Under the pieces are notes generated by a model. It was not told the origin of the DNA, did not search any database, and saw only the letters and a program-made list of their open reading frames with translations. A stretch of DNA of 64,000 bases. It comes from Manihot esculenta (taxonomy: Eukaryota > Streptophyta > Magnoliopsida > Malpighiales > Euphorbiaceae). Position 1 is the first letter of the stretch. The number at the start of each line of letters is the position of its first letter. The position numbers and the translations under genes are program-made. This document shows, piece after piece, positions 32,818 to 46,729 of this stretch. The stretch spans positions 26,919,027 to 26,983,026 of the forward strand of contig NC_035174.2 of NCBI RefSeq assembly GCF_001659605.2. Reading direction: 5' to 3'.

Positions 32818-35800
32818 TCAAGGAAAATACCTCTTTAGGTGCTGGATGTTCCAAGCGTGGGGCTCGGGGTTTCCTTGCATATCTTCGATTCGGTATACCC
32901 CTGGCTTGACCACTTTTGTCACCTTGAAAGGACCTTCCCAGGTCGAAGCTAACTTGCCCGCGGCCACTCTTTTTCCTGTAGCTTCCAGGTTTCTTAGGGT
33001 CAGGTCTCCCACTTTTAAGCTTCTTTCTCTGACTTTTTGGTTGTAATATCTTGCTGCGCGTTGTTGATAAGCGGCAGTTCGGACTTGGGCTTCTTCCCTG
33101 ACTTCCTCAAGAGCATCCAGGTTGCTTCTTAACTTATCCTCATTGGTATTCTCATCAGCAAATTGGACTCGATGAGTGGGGATCTGCAGTTCAACTGGGA
33201 CTACGGCTTATGTGCCATAAGCAAGTGCAAACGGTGTTTCTTTAGTGGGCGCTCTGGGAGTGGTTCGGAGTGCCCATAGTATGCTATTGAGTTCTTCTGC
33301 CCAATTCTCCTTTGCGCCATCCAGCCGTTTCTTTAATCCTTGAAGGATAGCTCTGTTAGTGACTTCTGTTTGGCCATTAGTCTGAGGGTGAGCCACGGAG
33401 GAGAACTTATGCCAGATGCCTATGTTCGTCGTGAAGGCTCTGAAAACGCTGCAGTCAAATTGTCTGCCGTTGTCTGAGATAAGTACTCTAGGTATGCCAA
33501 ATCTGCAGATGATATGCCCCCATACGAAATCTATCATCTTGCGAGCTGTGATTGTGGCTATTGCTTCTGCCTCTGGCCATTTCGAGAAGTACTCCACAGC
33601 CACCACTACAAATTTCCTTTGCCCCGTAGTCTTGGGGAAAGGTCCCAGGATGTCGATTCCCCATTGTGAGAAAGGCCATGGACTGGATATGCTTGCTTGA
33701 GGAGTGGCGGGGGTTCTGATGGCATTAGCAAATCGCTGACATACGTCGCACCTCCGGACAAACTCTTCTGCTTCTTTTGTAACAGTGGGCCAATAATACC
33801 CTTGCCTGAATATTTTGTTGGCTAATGTCCCTGCTCCCTCGTGAGCCCCACATAGGCCTCTATGTATTTCCTCCATTACCTTTGCAGCTTCTTCCGGACT
33901 CACACACCGGAGCCATGGGCTGGACTTCCCTTTTCTGTATAGGGTTCCCCTTATTGCTTGGTAGTTGGCAGCACGAGCTGCTATCTTTCTGGCTTCATTT
34001 TTATCTTCGGGGAGCTTGCCCTCCTCCAAGTATCTCAGGTATGGGGTCATCCAAGTTGGGCTCTGTTCTACTTGTAGTACCGTGTTTGTCGTTTTAAAAG
34101 CAGGTGTGCGGACATGCTGTATATATACTTCATCGGGAAGCTGTTCTAACTCCTCTTTGGTCAATCGACTAAGCAGGTCTGCTTCCTCATTTTCATCCCG
34201 AGGTATTCTTTGAAATCTGACGATAACTCCCCGACCCGTGAGCTCGGCTTCTATAGTTTTTACTTTATCGAGATAATTCTGCATGATGGGGTCCCTAGCC
34301 TGATATACTCCCTTCACCTGGTTGATCACCAACTGAGAGTCGCTATTCACCTCGAGGTCTGTTACCCCGACCTCCGAAGCTACCATCATTCCATTTACCA
34401 GGGCTTCATATTCGGCCATATTGTTAGAAGCCGTGAATTCTAGACGCAAGGCATAACATACTTTAAAACCTTCTGGCCCCTTAAGCATTATCCCAGCGCC
34501 ACTACCCTCAGCGCCTGATGCTCCGTCTACATACAGCTTCCAGCTAAATTCTTGGGGGGGCTCTCTCTCTTCCTCCGTTCTTGATAACTCTGAGGATGAT
34601 CCTCCTTTCTCCTCATTGAATGCGCATTCTGCTATGAAGTCAGCCAGAGCTTGGGATTTTATAGCTGTTCGAGGTCGGTACTCTAGACAGTAAGGGCTAA
34701 TCTCTACAGACCATGCCAACATCCGCCCTGAGGTTTCCGGCCTATGTAGAATTTTCTTTAAGGGTTGGTCTGTCATCACGACTCCTTGGTGGCCTTCTAG
34801 ATAAACTCTGAATTTTCGGACTGCTAACAATAAGGCGTAAGCCAATTTTTCAATGTTCGAATATCTGACCTCAGTGTCTCTGAGTACCTTGCTAACGTAG
34901 AAAACAGGCTTCTGTTCTTCTTCTTCCACCCTTACTAGCACTGCGCTGATTGCTTGTTCTGAGGCCGCCAGGTATATCAGAAGTTCTTCTCCTTTTATGG
35001 GACTGCTGAGCACGCGAGGCGAGCTGAGATATTTTTTAAGCTCTGCGAAGGCCTTTTGGCAATCTTCTGTCCATTCGAAATTCGGTACTTTTCTCAACTT
35101 TTTGAAGAATGGCAAGCATTTCTCTACCGACCTCGACATGAATCGGTTAAGCGCTACTACTCTCCCGGTTAGTCTCTGAACATCTCTTACACAGGTCGGT
35201 TCTAGCATATTCAGTATGGCTTCCACTTTCTCCGGATTAGGCTCGATGCCTTTACCGCTCACCATGTACCCCAAAAATTTTCCTCCCCTAATGAAAAAGA
35301 CACATTTTGCCGGGTTCAACTTCATTCTGTACTGATCTAATACCCCGAATACCTCCCTCAGATCTGCTATGTGTTGTTGGAAAGTGGAACTTTTGACCAC
35401 CATATCGTCTACATACACTTCCAGATTTCTACTGATCTGATTTTTGAAGATTTTATTCATCAACCTCTGATACGTTGCCCCGACATTTCTCAATCCGAAG
35501 GGCATAGCCCTATAACAATAAGTTCCATCTTCAGTTATGAATGAGGTCTTTTCCTCATCTGACCTTTCCATTGGGATTTGATGATAACCCGACATAGCAT
35601 CCAAAGAAGACATATAATCAAAACCGGCCGTTGAGTCGACCATTTTATTAATATCGGGTAAGGGATAACAATCTTTAGGGCAGGCCTTATTTAGGTCGGT
35701 AAAATCTATACACATCCTGTATTTGCCATTGGCTTTTTTGACTAACACAGGATTTGCCAACCACTGTGGGTACATAACTTCCCTAATAAAGCCTGCCTCT

Positions 35801-37521
35801 TCTAGCTTCTGCACTTCTTCCCGGGTGGCCTGCTGCTTCTCTCTTTCCACTACTCTCTTCTTCTGCTTTACTGGTCTGGTCTCGGGGAGAACATTCAATC
35901 GGTGTGTCATCACTTTGGGGTCAATTCCCGGCATGTCTGAAGGCTTCCATGCGAAGGTCGGCGCGTGACTTCGGATCAGGGCCATGACTTCACCTTTTTG
36001 TTCTTTGGTGAGGCTGGCATTAAGACTGAAGACCTTGTTTGCATCTGCTTCTGACAAGGGGAAGGTCTCCAATTCTCCAACTGGCTCTGTCCGGGCTTCT
36101 TTTGTTTCATCCCTGACCTCCAGAACTTCCGAGTCGAGTGCTTCTTCAGTTGAGCTCGGCTCTGTTACTGTGGCCAAGTATACTGCCCGTGCTTCATCCT
36201 GGCTACCTCGAACCATTCCCACTCCTTCCTCTGTTGGGAACTTGAGTGCTAAATATCTGATGCTGGTGACAACTTCAAAGTTGAACAGCGCAGGCCTCCC
36301 CAAAATCGCATTGTAGCTCAGTGGGAGTTTGACCACCAAAAACACCTCATGATGGGTGCGATCTCTGGGTGCTTCTCCCAAGGTAAGAGCCAGCTTTACT
36401 TTTCCCTCTACAAGAACCGGTGCTCCTCCGATCCCCTTGATTGGTGACTGGTCCCGAACCAGCTGTTCCTCTGGAATTCCCATCTGCTGAAACACTCGGT
36501 ATGGTAGCAAGTTGACTTTACTCCCATCATCCACTAAGACCTTCTTTACCCGATAATTATGAATGACAGCTTCAATGACAAGCGCATCATCATGGGGCAT
36601 CTGAATACCCTGAGCATCTTCTGGGGAGAAGGTGATGATCATGGGAGAATGGTTAACGATTTGCATGACTTCACTACTGCTAGTCTCTCCTTCCCGGTTT
36701 CTCTTCTTTCCTCGGCGGCTCATCCTTCCTCCCATTCCTCCAACAATCATGTGGATGGTCCCACTGGACCCATCATTCACTGGTCCAAGTCCTATTCTTC
36801 TAGGCGTCTGAGTTGTCGGACCAGACTGAGGCCTCTGTCCCTCTGGTTTTTTCACAAAATTTTTGAGGTGTCCCCTTTTTATTAGCCTCTCAATCTCCGC
36901 GATTAACTGAAAACAGTTATTCGTATCGTGCCCATGGCTCCGGTGGTACTGACAATACTTGTCAGGATTTCTTTGATCTGCTTCCGACTTCATGGGTTTG
37001 GGCCATTGGAGGAACTCCTTATCTTGGACTGCCATGAGCACTTCGGCTTTGGACGCGTTGAGGGGGGTTGGCTTCTCGGGAACCCAAGGAGGGAGCACTC
37101 TTGGTTCAAGAGCCCGAGGAGGAGGTGGAGGCCTTTGATCCCTTTTCTCCCAAGCCTGTTTGTACGGCTCAGGCCTCTTTCCATGTTTCTTCTCGTGTCT
37201 CTCCGGCCTTCTCTCCTCCAGGGCTTTTTCTTTTCCGGCCATCCCTTTAGCAAATCTACTCGTCACCAAGGCGTCATCCTGCCTTATATACTTCTCCGCC
37301 CTCTTCATCAACTCAGCCAGTGAGGTCGGAGGTTTTCTGCTCAAAGAACCAAAGAACTCGGCAGAGGTTGTTCCCTTTTGCATGGCCTCCACCGCTCTTC
37401 CTTCATCCAGCTCGGGAATCTGCAGGGCCTCCGTATTGAAGCGGGCAACATACTCTCTGAGTGATTCACCTTCTTTCTGTTTCACTGTTTCTAGATAGCT
37501 CGTCTTCCTATCAGCTGGCAC
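32818..37521 (-). pseudogene. gag C-terminus and pol of element 1, with an in-frame stop
   Basis: Open on the minus strand for 1437 codons from 37521, then a TAA at 33208-33210, then open in the same frame to 32818. In order by residue: retrotransposon gag remainder (1-90), Cys/His knuckle CQYHRSHGHDTNNC (190-203), aspartic protease with VDDGS (330-334) and AILGRP (405-410), reverse transcriptase with SLDAMSGY, MPFGLRN and YVDD (703-706), first RNase H (about 850-950), second RNase H (WKLYVDGASG, NMAEYEAL, NSDSQLV; about 993-1120), integrase HHCC (H1220, H1227, C1258, C1261) and the D1290, D1350, E1386 triad with 35-residue spacing. The stop removes the integrase C-terminal domain, whose coding remains open beyond it. 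The protease has D-D-G at the active-site position instead of D-T/S-G. Confidence 0.9.
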
Positions 37522-37526
37522 CCCGG

Positions 37527-38363
37527 TTATGAACCGGCTGATGAAGCGGATGGCAAGATCTCCAAAACTTCTAATGCTTTCGGCCTCCAGGTTGTTGGGA
37601 ACACCTTACACATTAAGGCATCTGACAGGGTTTGCAACTCCATAAAGGTCTTATAGTTCATGACATGCTCTCTCGGGTTACCAGCTCCATTATAGGCCGC
37701 CATTGGCGGCATCATAAACTTCTTGGGAACGGTCTCCTGCTGCACTATCTTTGAGAAAGGAGAAAAGGTGGGCAAAGAGGTTTGGCTCTGATCTTTCTTA
37801 CCTAGCTCGGCTAAGAGCTGCTCTTTCAACCTTTTCAGCTTTTGGTTCATTTTCTCGTCTTCTGGGCTGGATCCTTTGCCCCAGCTGTATTCCTCCTCCT
37901 CTGTTTCAGTTCTCGTTTCCCTGGTTGTTCCGGCAGAATAGTTGTCCGCCTCCTCATTTTCTATCAACTCTCTTGCCCTTCTCCCATGGATTCGGGCCTC
38001 CGGTTCTTCCTCTTCCCCGGCATTGTGGCTGTTAGTTTGGAGGCGGTCAAAGGTAGGTCGGGGTTCATTGATTCTGGGTTCCTCCACTACTGGGAGTGCA
38101 TTTACTGGGGTGCTAAGGCCCCTCTGTTGCATTATTTGCCCCAACCAGTGAGCAGTAGTCTGTAGCTGGAGGGCCATAGTTTGAATGTCCTGGTTAGACA
38201 GAGTCATGGTGGGAGTATTCCCTGCCAAGCTTGGCGAGGGATTAAGAGGAATAGGCGTTTGGTTATTCAACGTTGTAGGGCTAGAGAAAGGGAACTGCTG
38301 CCCATCTTGGGCAGAGCTCAGGTCATTTGGAATGTTAAGGTTACTTTCTTGGTGGTTTGCCAT
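37527..38363 (-). pseudogene. gag N-terminal part of element 1, broken by a frame shift
   Basis: Starts at the ATG at 38361-38363 (MANHQESNLN), about 60 bases after the primer-binding site. It encodes a Pro/Asn/Ser-rich head, an acidic Glu-rich middle (TRTETEEEEYSW) and the beginning of the gag core (AYNGAGNPREHVMNYKTFM, DALMCKVFP). After DALMCKVFP the frame is lost near 37600 and ends at 37527, while the downstream gag residues (IRSFGDLAIRFISRFI) follow in another frame. The usual aromatic WF segment between the two is missing, so a short out-of-frame deletion is the likely cause. A near relative of this gag head occurs at 47511 in element 2. Confidence 0.82.
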
Positions 38364-38421
38364 CGTGGATCTCAGTGGGTTTTGAAAGTGAAAACTCCGG
38401 TGATGAAAAGATCTCCTTCGT

Positions 38422-38440
38422 TTCCCACAGACGGCGCCAA
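38422..38440 (-). other. Primer-binding site of element 1
   Basis: On the minus strand TGGCGCCGTCTGTGGGAA begins just after the 5' LTR end. It is complementary to a tRNA 3' end with CCA. The identical site sits next to the 5' LTR of element 2. Confidence 0.8.
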
Positions 38441-38441
38441 T

Positions 38442-38936
38442 TGATGATCTGAGATCCAATAGAGTAGGGTTTTACAAGGGTTTTTGTATTAAAAGATAAA
38501 ACTTAAACTTTCTGGGGGGGGTTCCCCCTTTTATCCATTTCGCTATGCTTGCTGATGACGTGTAAAGGCCTTTCCATGATTGGGACACGCGTCTCTGACA
38601 TACAGATTCGGATGTACGAGGGTATCAGCAGCCTGCTTCATGCGTAACGGCCTCTGATTCTCCTCATGCGTACGTTCGAGCGGATCTGCTAGGCTGTCTG
38701 GATATGGCTCTGGATACTGGACTGGGCCGAGAGTCGGGCCGGACGCTGAGTCTGAGAGGAGAGGGCCTGCTGGTCGCGGACTGGGCCGATTTGGGTGAAG
38801 GAGCTTGGTTGAGCCCGGCCTTGAAGGTTGAATGAGCCAGGCTTGTTGTACATATCAGGTGCGTGGGCCTTTGCAAGATGGGCTTTTGGCTATGATCCAG
38901 GCCCTGGGGCAGGATGGAGAAATCCAGCGGTCATCA
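38442..38936 (-). repeat. 5' LTR of element 1
   Basis: The second LTR copy, 495 bp. By eye it differs from the 3' copy by about seven substitutions and a G-run length change (CTGGGGG versus CTGGGGGGG). Followed by target duplication CAAAT. Confidence 0.92.
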
Positions 38937-38941
38937 CAAAT

Positions 38942-39740
38942 TATCATAATTTACCTATAATTTATTTTATAATTAGTAGGAAATTGAAGATTTAAGACTT
39001 AAACTTATGTCCCATAAGTAATTATTATAATTATTTTTTTATTGTTCATCTTTGTCTAATTTCACAATCTTTTCATAATTTTTTTTCTTAATTTTTTTAG
39101 AGCAATCGCCATGATATTCCTTTATTTTTCATAATCATCATCTTTTTTAGTATTTGATTTTCAAAAAACAACTTTTATCTCATGTTTTGTTTTACATCCT
39201 ATTCTTCGCACTTTATCTTGTATTTACTTTCATTTTGTTTATTTCATTTTTCATTTTTCACTTATTTTGTTTTTCTCATTTTTATTATTTCATTTTTTTT
39301 TCTTTAATTTTTCATGTTCTTTCTCTATTTTCTAATCAAAACAAAGAAAAATAGTATTCAATTTCTACCACTTTTACTTACCTCAAATTCCCCGATCACA
39401 ATAAAAGTGTTTGATATCTACCTCTTTCATTTCACTTTTTATTTTTATCTTTGAACGCCTAATTTTAATAGTGTTTTATTTTTTAATTTCAACGTCAAAA
39501 AATAAATCTCTCAAAAAAATAAATCTCAACTCGATTTCAATATAAATATATTAATGAAGATAAGAAAATATAATTCTCAAATCTAAATTTAACTTACCCA
39601 AAATTTCTCACATTATTCGCCCATTTTTCTCTCTTCAATATCTATTGATTCATAGCCTTAAACTTCCACCAACCATTTACAAAAAAGTGATAGGAGTTAA
39701 TGGGATTTTGATTTAAAGTATTTAAATGTGAAAATTTGAG
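38942..39740. other. AT-rich spacer right of element 1
   Basis: T-rich sequence with many TTTTCATTTT words (39050-39340). A 66-residue open frame there is a composition artefact. No gene or repeat array seen. Confidence 0.5.
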
Positions 39741-40690
39741 AAAAAAAAAAAGATGGGAGAAGCCTCGAAAGAGTATGGGTTTGAAAGGGAGAAAGAAATC
39801 TTCTCTCTCCTATTTTTAGTTTTTAAAATAAAAAGTATAGTTAGGATTAGTTTGTAGGCTATTTTATCCAACAATCATAATTAATTTCTTTTTAATTTCT
39901 ATAAAATCTTCTATTTACCCCAATTGTTCTTTTCCTTTTTAATCCTACCATATGTATGCTTTCATATATTTTACATTTTATTCATATTTACCATCATTTA
40001 ATATTTTACATACCTTTTAAATTTTAGCCTAGTCAATATTATCAATTTTGACCCAAGTTAAAAATTACCCATTTCTTGAAATTACTATTCATCTTTTTAA
40101 AAATACCATTTAAATCTATATTTTGATGTCTATTTTGAGTTTTAGACCATCTTTATCAACCTTTTATATCCAATATTCATATTTAAATATTTATTAATCA
40201 ATACTATTCATAAATGAAAAGAGTATATATTACCTTCACTATCCTGTACAATTTAAGACTCAAAATTTTAGGATGTGATATACATCCACGACATCATCTT
40301 TTTCGATCATTGTTAAAAGCATCCAATTATAAGCTAACTCAATATATTTATTATAACTATATTATACACCACAGAGTATTTCTCTATCTTAGGCCAAAGC
40401 CTCCTTCTCCTCCATGGGAAGGCACTTCTCTAGAATGGGCAAAAGTTTGTTATCACAAAGTCCATCTCTTCAATTAGGCAAGAGTTGATGTCTATTATGG
40501 ACAAAGAGCCATATCTTTCAATCATACTCTTATTTATAGTGTTAAACCTTTTCATTGTAATCTAATTAAGAATCTTATCCAATTTAAGAATAACACATAA
40601 ATAAGAGATCTACTCGCAGTTAAGCCTTCAGAATAAATTTTTCACTTTAATTAAAATATAATACTTAGGATTATGAGTTCTCATATATTG
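39740..40690. repeat. Direct repeat A bordering the AT-rich array
   Basis: Contains landmarks that recur in the same order at 45900-46725 and again at 62360-63340: AAGAGTATGGGTTTG, TCTTCTCTCTCC, AATATTATCAATTTTGACC, AATACCATTTAAATCTATA, then TTTCTCTATCTTAG and ACACATAAATAAGAGAT. The copy on the right is interrupted by element 2. Two long direct repeats on either side of a non-coding array suggest a large non-autonomous LTR element or segmental duplication. Confidence 0.45.
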
Positions 40691-43600
40691 AGAAATAAAT
40701 CTTGCACTAGGAAAGAGTATCTTATTAATATTTTGAGTGACAAATCTAAGAGCTTCTTTTATGTACACGAATGAATGATTTCAAAGAATACTTTCCTAGA
40801 TATTTAGGTTTTTGAATTCCAATTCATATCTCTATCATTTGGCATTAAAATTCTTCTCACTATCACAAAATCATCTTAACAATGAAAATAATAATAATAA
40901 TAATAAAATAAATTGTTAGAAAATAACAATAAACAAAGAGTATAACGAGATTAAAGTACTAAAACAAATACAATTTTTATAATATTTTATTCAAATGAGA
41001 TGAAATAATATATATAGATTTCTTAGAATTTAGCAAAAAAATTAGATATAATATTTAGAATATTAGCTCCCATTGCATAAAACATATAAAAGGAAGGGAC
41101 ATCAAATAATTAATCATGTGCAAAACAAGATATGATAAGATAATTCACATTTTGCTACCAACATGATAATCACCCAAAAATAATAAAAGGATGTGATCAT
41201 GTAATTACACAAATTAAACTAGACCTAACTGGTATCAATTTTTTCAAATTCATTTCATGTCAATTTTTTTATCATTAACTATCAAAGAATTTTTTTTTTT
41301 TTTAAAAAGTCTCCATATATTGAGTATTTAATTAAGACCATGAGTCTTTATATATTGAGCCATAAATCTTTGAATAAGAGAAGAATATCTCATTAATATT
41401 TTGAGTAAAAAATATAAGAGTTTCTCTTATACAAATGAATGCATGATTTCAGAGAACACCCTAATGTTTCTAAGTTTTTGAATTCAAGTCATATCATTAT
41501 CGCAAACATTTGACATTAAAATGTGACGATTACAAACTCATCTTAATAATAATAATAATAATAACAATAATAATAATAAATCAAATTGTTAAAAAATAAC
41601 AATAATAATAATAAACTAAATTGTGAAAAAAAAATAATAATAATAATAAATCAAATTATTAAAAAATAACAATAAGAAATAACGTACAAGTTAAAGAGTA
41701 TTACAAGATTAAAATCCAAAAATAAATATAGTTTTTTACATATTGTTTATTTTATTGTTAGAAAATAACAATAAGGAATAACAAGTTAAAAGATTATTAC
41801 AAGATTAAAATCGAAAAACAAATGTAGTTTTTTACATATTGTTTATTTTATTTGAAGAAAAATAACATATATAGATTTCTTAGAATTTAGTAAAAAAGAA
41901 ATTTAATATAATATTTAGAATAGTAACTCCCATTAAATAAAATATATAAAACAAAGGAACATAAAATAATTAATATAGCCATGTGCAGAATAAACTATGA
42001 TAAATTCATAGTTTGCTCTCAATCTGATAATCACCCATAAATAATAAAAGAATGTGATATGTAGTTACACAAATTGAATTAGACTTTGACTAGTGTAAAT
42101 TTTTTCAAATTAATTTTATATCAATTTCTTTATCATTAATTATCAAAAAAATTCAAAAAAAATGTCTCCATCTATTAAGTATTTAATTAGAATGATGAGT
42201 TCATATATTGAGAAATAAATCTTGCATTGAAAAAGAGTATCTCATTAATATTTTAATTCGCAAATCTAAGAGTTTCACTTATACAAATGAATGCATGATT
42301 TCAAAAAATGCTTGCTTAGATGTCCGAATTATTTGAATTCCAATTCATATGGCTTCTTCTTATCACAAACTCCTCTTAATAATAACAATAATAATAAAGC
42401 AAATTGTTAGAAAATAACAATAATAATCAACATCACAAGATTATACCCGTTTAAAGAGTATAACGAGACTAAAATCCTAAAACAAATGCATGTTTTTACA
42501 CATTATTTATTTTATTCGAAGGAGAAACAATATATATAGATTTCGTAGAATTGAGTAAAAAAAAAACATAATATTAGCTCCCATTAGATAAAATATGTAA
42601 AAGAAAGAAATATAAAACAATTACCCACAAATAATAAAAAAAATATGATTATATAGTTACACAAATTAAACTAGACCTAACTAGTGTAAATTTTTTCAAA
42701 TTCATTTTATGTCAATCTCTTTATCATTAATTATCAAAAAATTTCAAACAGAAAAAAGAAAAAAAGAAAAGAGTTTCAAAAATTGAGTACTTAATTAAGA
42801 TTATGAGTCTACATATATTAAAGAATAAATTTTGCACTAGTATCATTAATATTTTGAGTCAACAATAATAATAAAACAAATTGTTAGAAGATAACACTAA
42901 GTATCAGCATCACAAGTTTAAAGAGAATAACAAGATTAAAGTTCTAAAACAAATACAGTTTTTTATATATTGTTCGAGAGAGAAACAATGTACATATAGA
43001 TTTCTTAGAATTTATAAAAAAAATTAATATAATATTTAGAATATTAGCTCACATTAGATAAAATATGTAAAAGAAAGAATCATAAAACATACCCACAAAT
43101 AATGAAAGGATATGATCATATAGTTAGACAAATTAAACTAGACCCGACTACTAAATTTTCCCAAATTCATTTTATATCAATCTCGTTATCATTAACCATG
43201 AAAAAATTTCAAAAAAAAAAGTTTCCATATATTAAGTACTTAATTAAGATTATGAATCTCTATATATTTAGAAATATATCTTTGCACTAGAAAATAGTAT
43301 CTCATTAATATTTTGAGTCACAAATCTAAAAACTTCTATTATACAAATAATACATGATTTTAAAAAATACTTGCCTAGATAAAAATTTAGCATTAAAATT
43401 CTCCACATTATTACAAATAATAAAGCAAATTATTAAAAAATAACAATAAGTATCAGCGTTACAAATTTAAAGAGTATAATGAGATTAAAGTCTTAAAACA
43501 AAGGTAGTTTTTTATATATTGTTTATTTTATTCGAATGAGAAATAATATATATAGATTTCTAGAATTTAGCAAAAAAAAATTGCCATAATATTTAAAATA

Positions 43601-44021
43601 TTAGCTCCCATTGAACAAAATATATAAAAGAAAGCAACATAAAATAATCACACACAAATAAAAAAAAAAGATATGATCATATAGTTATACAAATTAAACT
43701 AGACCCGACTTGTGTAAATTTTTCCAAATTCATTTCATATCAATTTCTTTATCATTAACTATCAATAATTTTTTTTTTAAAAAAAAGGTCTCTATATGTT
43801 GACTACTTAATTGAGATATACTGATTAATAAATCTTGCACTAAGAAATAGTATCTCATTAATATTTTGAGTTACAAATCTAAGTTCTTCTCTTATATAAA
43901 TACAAATGAATGCATAATTTTAAAGGATACTTGCCTAGACATTTCAAGTCTTTGAATTCCAATTCAGATTGTTATAACAAGCATTTGGAATTAAAATTCT
44001 CCTGACTATTAGAAACTCATC

Positions 44022-44090
<69 letters not shown>

Positions 44091-45720
44091 CAAATTGTTA
44101 GAAAATAACAATAAAATTCAGTATTACATAATGAGATTAAAGTCCTAAAATAAATGTCATTTTGTACATATTGTTTATTTTATTTGAAGAAAAAATAATA
44201 TATATATGATTCTTAAAATTTAGCAAAACAAATTGACATAATATTATCACAACCTCATTTTAACAATAACAGTAATAATAAAGCAAATTGTTAGAAAATA
44301 ATGATAAGTATCAATATTACAAATTTAAGGAGTATAATGATATTAAAGTCTTAAAACAAATACAATTTTTTATATATTATTTATTTTATTCGAATTAAAA
44401 ATAATATATATATATAGATTTCTTAGAATTTAGAAAAAAATAATTTACATAATATTTAAAATATTGTCTTCCACTGAATAAAATATGTAAAAGAAATCAA
44501 TATAAAATAATCCCACACAAATAATAAAAGAATATAATCATATAATTACACAAATTAAACTAGATCCGAATTGTTTAAATTTTTTCAAATTCATTTCATG
44601 TAAATTTCTTTATCATTAACTATCAATTTTTTTTTTCAAAACGTCTTCATATATTGAGTATTTAATTGAGATATACTGAAAAATAAATCTTTCATCAATA
44701 AAGAGTATCTCATTAATATTTTGAGTTACAAATCTTAAATGCTTCTCTTATATAAATACAAGTTTTTGAATTCCAATTCAGATAGTCATCGCAAGCATTT
44801 GAAATTAAAATTCCCCACACTATCACAAACTCATCTTAATAATAACAATAATAAAATAAATTGTTAGAAAATAATAATAAGATTCAGCATTATATAACGA
44901 GATTAAAGTTCTAAAATAAATGCAGTTTTTTATATATTATTTATTTTATTTAAAAAAAATAATATATATATAATTTTTAAAATTTAGCAAAAAAATTGAC
45001 ATAATATTTAGAATATTAACTCCTATGAAATAAAATATGTAATAGAAAGTGGCATAAAATAATTAATACCGGTACTTGCAGAACAAAATATGATAGGTAA
45101 TTCACATTTTGCTCGATCTCTATAATTAAATATCAATGAATTTAAAGAAAAAAAGAAAAAAAAGAAAAGAATCTTCATATATCAAGTACTTAATTGGGAT
45201 TATGAGCCTCCATATATTAAAGAATAAATATTGCACTAAAAAAGAGTATTTCATTAATCTTTTGAGTTACAAATCAAAGAATACTTACCAAGATATTTCA
45301 AATCTTTGAATTCCAATTCATATGGTTATCACAAGCATTTAGCATTAAAATTCTCTTCACTATCGCAAACTTGTATTAACAATAATAATAATAATAAAGC
45401 AAATTGTTAGAAAATAACAATAAGGTTCACCATCACAAGTTTAAGAGTATAATGACATTAAAGCTCTAAAACAAATACAGGTTTTTACATATTTATTTTA
45501 ATCAAAAGAAAAATAATATATATAGATTTCTCAAAATTTAACTGAAAAAATTGACATAAATTTAGAATATGAACTCCCATTAAATAAAATATATATAAAA
45601 AAGAGATATAAAACAATTAATACAGCACAATAACCTAATTCACATTTTGCTCACAATATGAAAATTAAATTGGACCTGACTAGTGTAAAAAATTTTTAAT
45701 TTACTTTTATGTGAAATTTT
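40650..45720. repeat. Degenerate tandem array of AT-rich units, about 0.45-0.87 kb each
   Basis: A conserved block reading (G)A(A)ATAAATCTTGCAC...AGTATCTCATTAATATTTTGAG recurs about eight times (near 40690, 41355, 42210, 42820, 43270, 43825, 44690 and 45225). Each copy is followed in order by TTTGAATTCCAATTCA, a (TAA)n microsatellite, AAATTGTTAGAAAATAACAA, TATATAGATTTCTTAGAATT, TTAGCTCCCATT, a CACAAATAATAAAA block and ACTAGACC. The longest (TAA)n run is at 44024-44090. No coding capacity. Confidence 0.7.
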
Positions 45721-45899
45721 AAATACTGAATGCAAAAAAGGTAAGTGTCTCTTCTTAAAATCTTGCGGTCTAAATAGGAAGATTTGACTGCTGAGGTGTC
45801 TGCACATCTTTAAACAAGAAAATAAAGATTTGCAATTTGAATTTTAAATAATCTGCTTACTTCTGCACTTTTCTGGAAAAAAAAAAAACATGATGAAGA

Positions 45900-46729
45900 T
45901 GGAAGAGGTCTTGGAAGAGTAGCACATATGGGTTTGGAAAGCATAATAAGATCTTCTCTCTCCCCTTTTTAATTTTTAAAAATTAAAAATATGGTTAGGA
46001 TTACTTTGAGTGCTATTTTATCCAAGAATCATAATTAATTTCTCTTTAATTTTTATAAAATTTTAAATTTACCCCTACTCTTTTTTTCTTTTTATTGCTA
46101 CCACATTTATACTTTCATGTATTTTACATTTTATCTATGTTTACTATCATTTAATATTTTATATATATTTTTAAATTTTAACCAAGTCAATATTATCAAT
46201 TTTGACCAAAGTTAAAAATTTACCCATTTCTTGAAATTATAATTTATCTTTTTCAAAATACCATTTAAATCTATAATTTAATTTCTATTTTTAATTTTCT
46301 ATTATGTTACTCAATTTATTTTAACCCTAAAATTTATATTTAAATATTTATTACTAATCAATATTGTTAATGGATAGAAAAAGTGTCTGTACTATTCACT
46401 CCCCAACACTGGTATAATCATAATTAATTTCTCTTTAATTTTTATAAAATCTTAAATTTACCCCAAACTCTTTTTCTTCTTTTTATTGCTACCCCATGTA
46501 TATTTTCATGTATTTTACATTTTATCTATGTTTATTATCATTTAATATTTTACGTATCTTTTTAAATTTTATCCAAGACAATATTATGAATTTTGACCAA
46601 AGTTAAAAATTTACTCATTTCTTGATTATTCATCTTTTTAAAATACCATTTAAATTTATAATTTAATTTCTATTTTGAGTTTTCTAGTCTTACTCAACTT
46701 ATTTTAACCTTAAAATTTATATTTAAATA
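45900..46729. repeat. Direct repeat B (left part), interrupted by element 2
   Basis: Homologous to 39740-40170. An internal segment is also duplicated: TAATCATAATTAATTTCTCTT to TTAAAATTTATATTTAAATAT occurs at about 46027-46350 and at about 46413-46730. Element 2 inserted in the AAATA of the second copy; the sequence resumes at 62360. Confidence 0.45.

Larger units (their letters stand above)
25547..38936 (-). mobile_element. Element 1: complete Tat-lineage Ty3/gypsy retrotransposon
   Basis: A 13.4-kb element flanked by the 5-bp target duplication CAAAT (25542-25546 and 38937-38941). The LTRs are 492 and 495 bp and start TGATGA / end TCATCA. On the minus strand the order is 5' LTR, primer-binding site, gag, protease, RT, first RNase H, second RNase H, integrase, a 155-bp tandem array, an antisense gene region and the 3' LTR with its polypurine tract. 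Two RNase H domains and an antisense gene near the 3' LTR are known traits of the Tat lineage. By eye the LTRs differ at about seven bases plus one short indel, so insertion is fairly recent. Gag and pol each carry a disabling lesion. Confidence 0.93.

Noticed and set aside
34997..37498. Several + strand frames of 60-131 residues opposite pol
   Set aside because: They are antisense shadows of the long gag-pol coding region.
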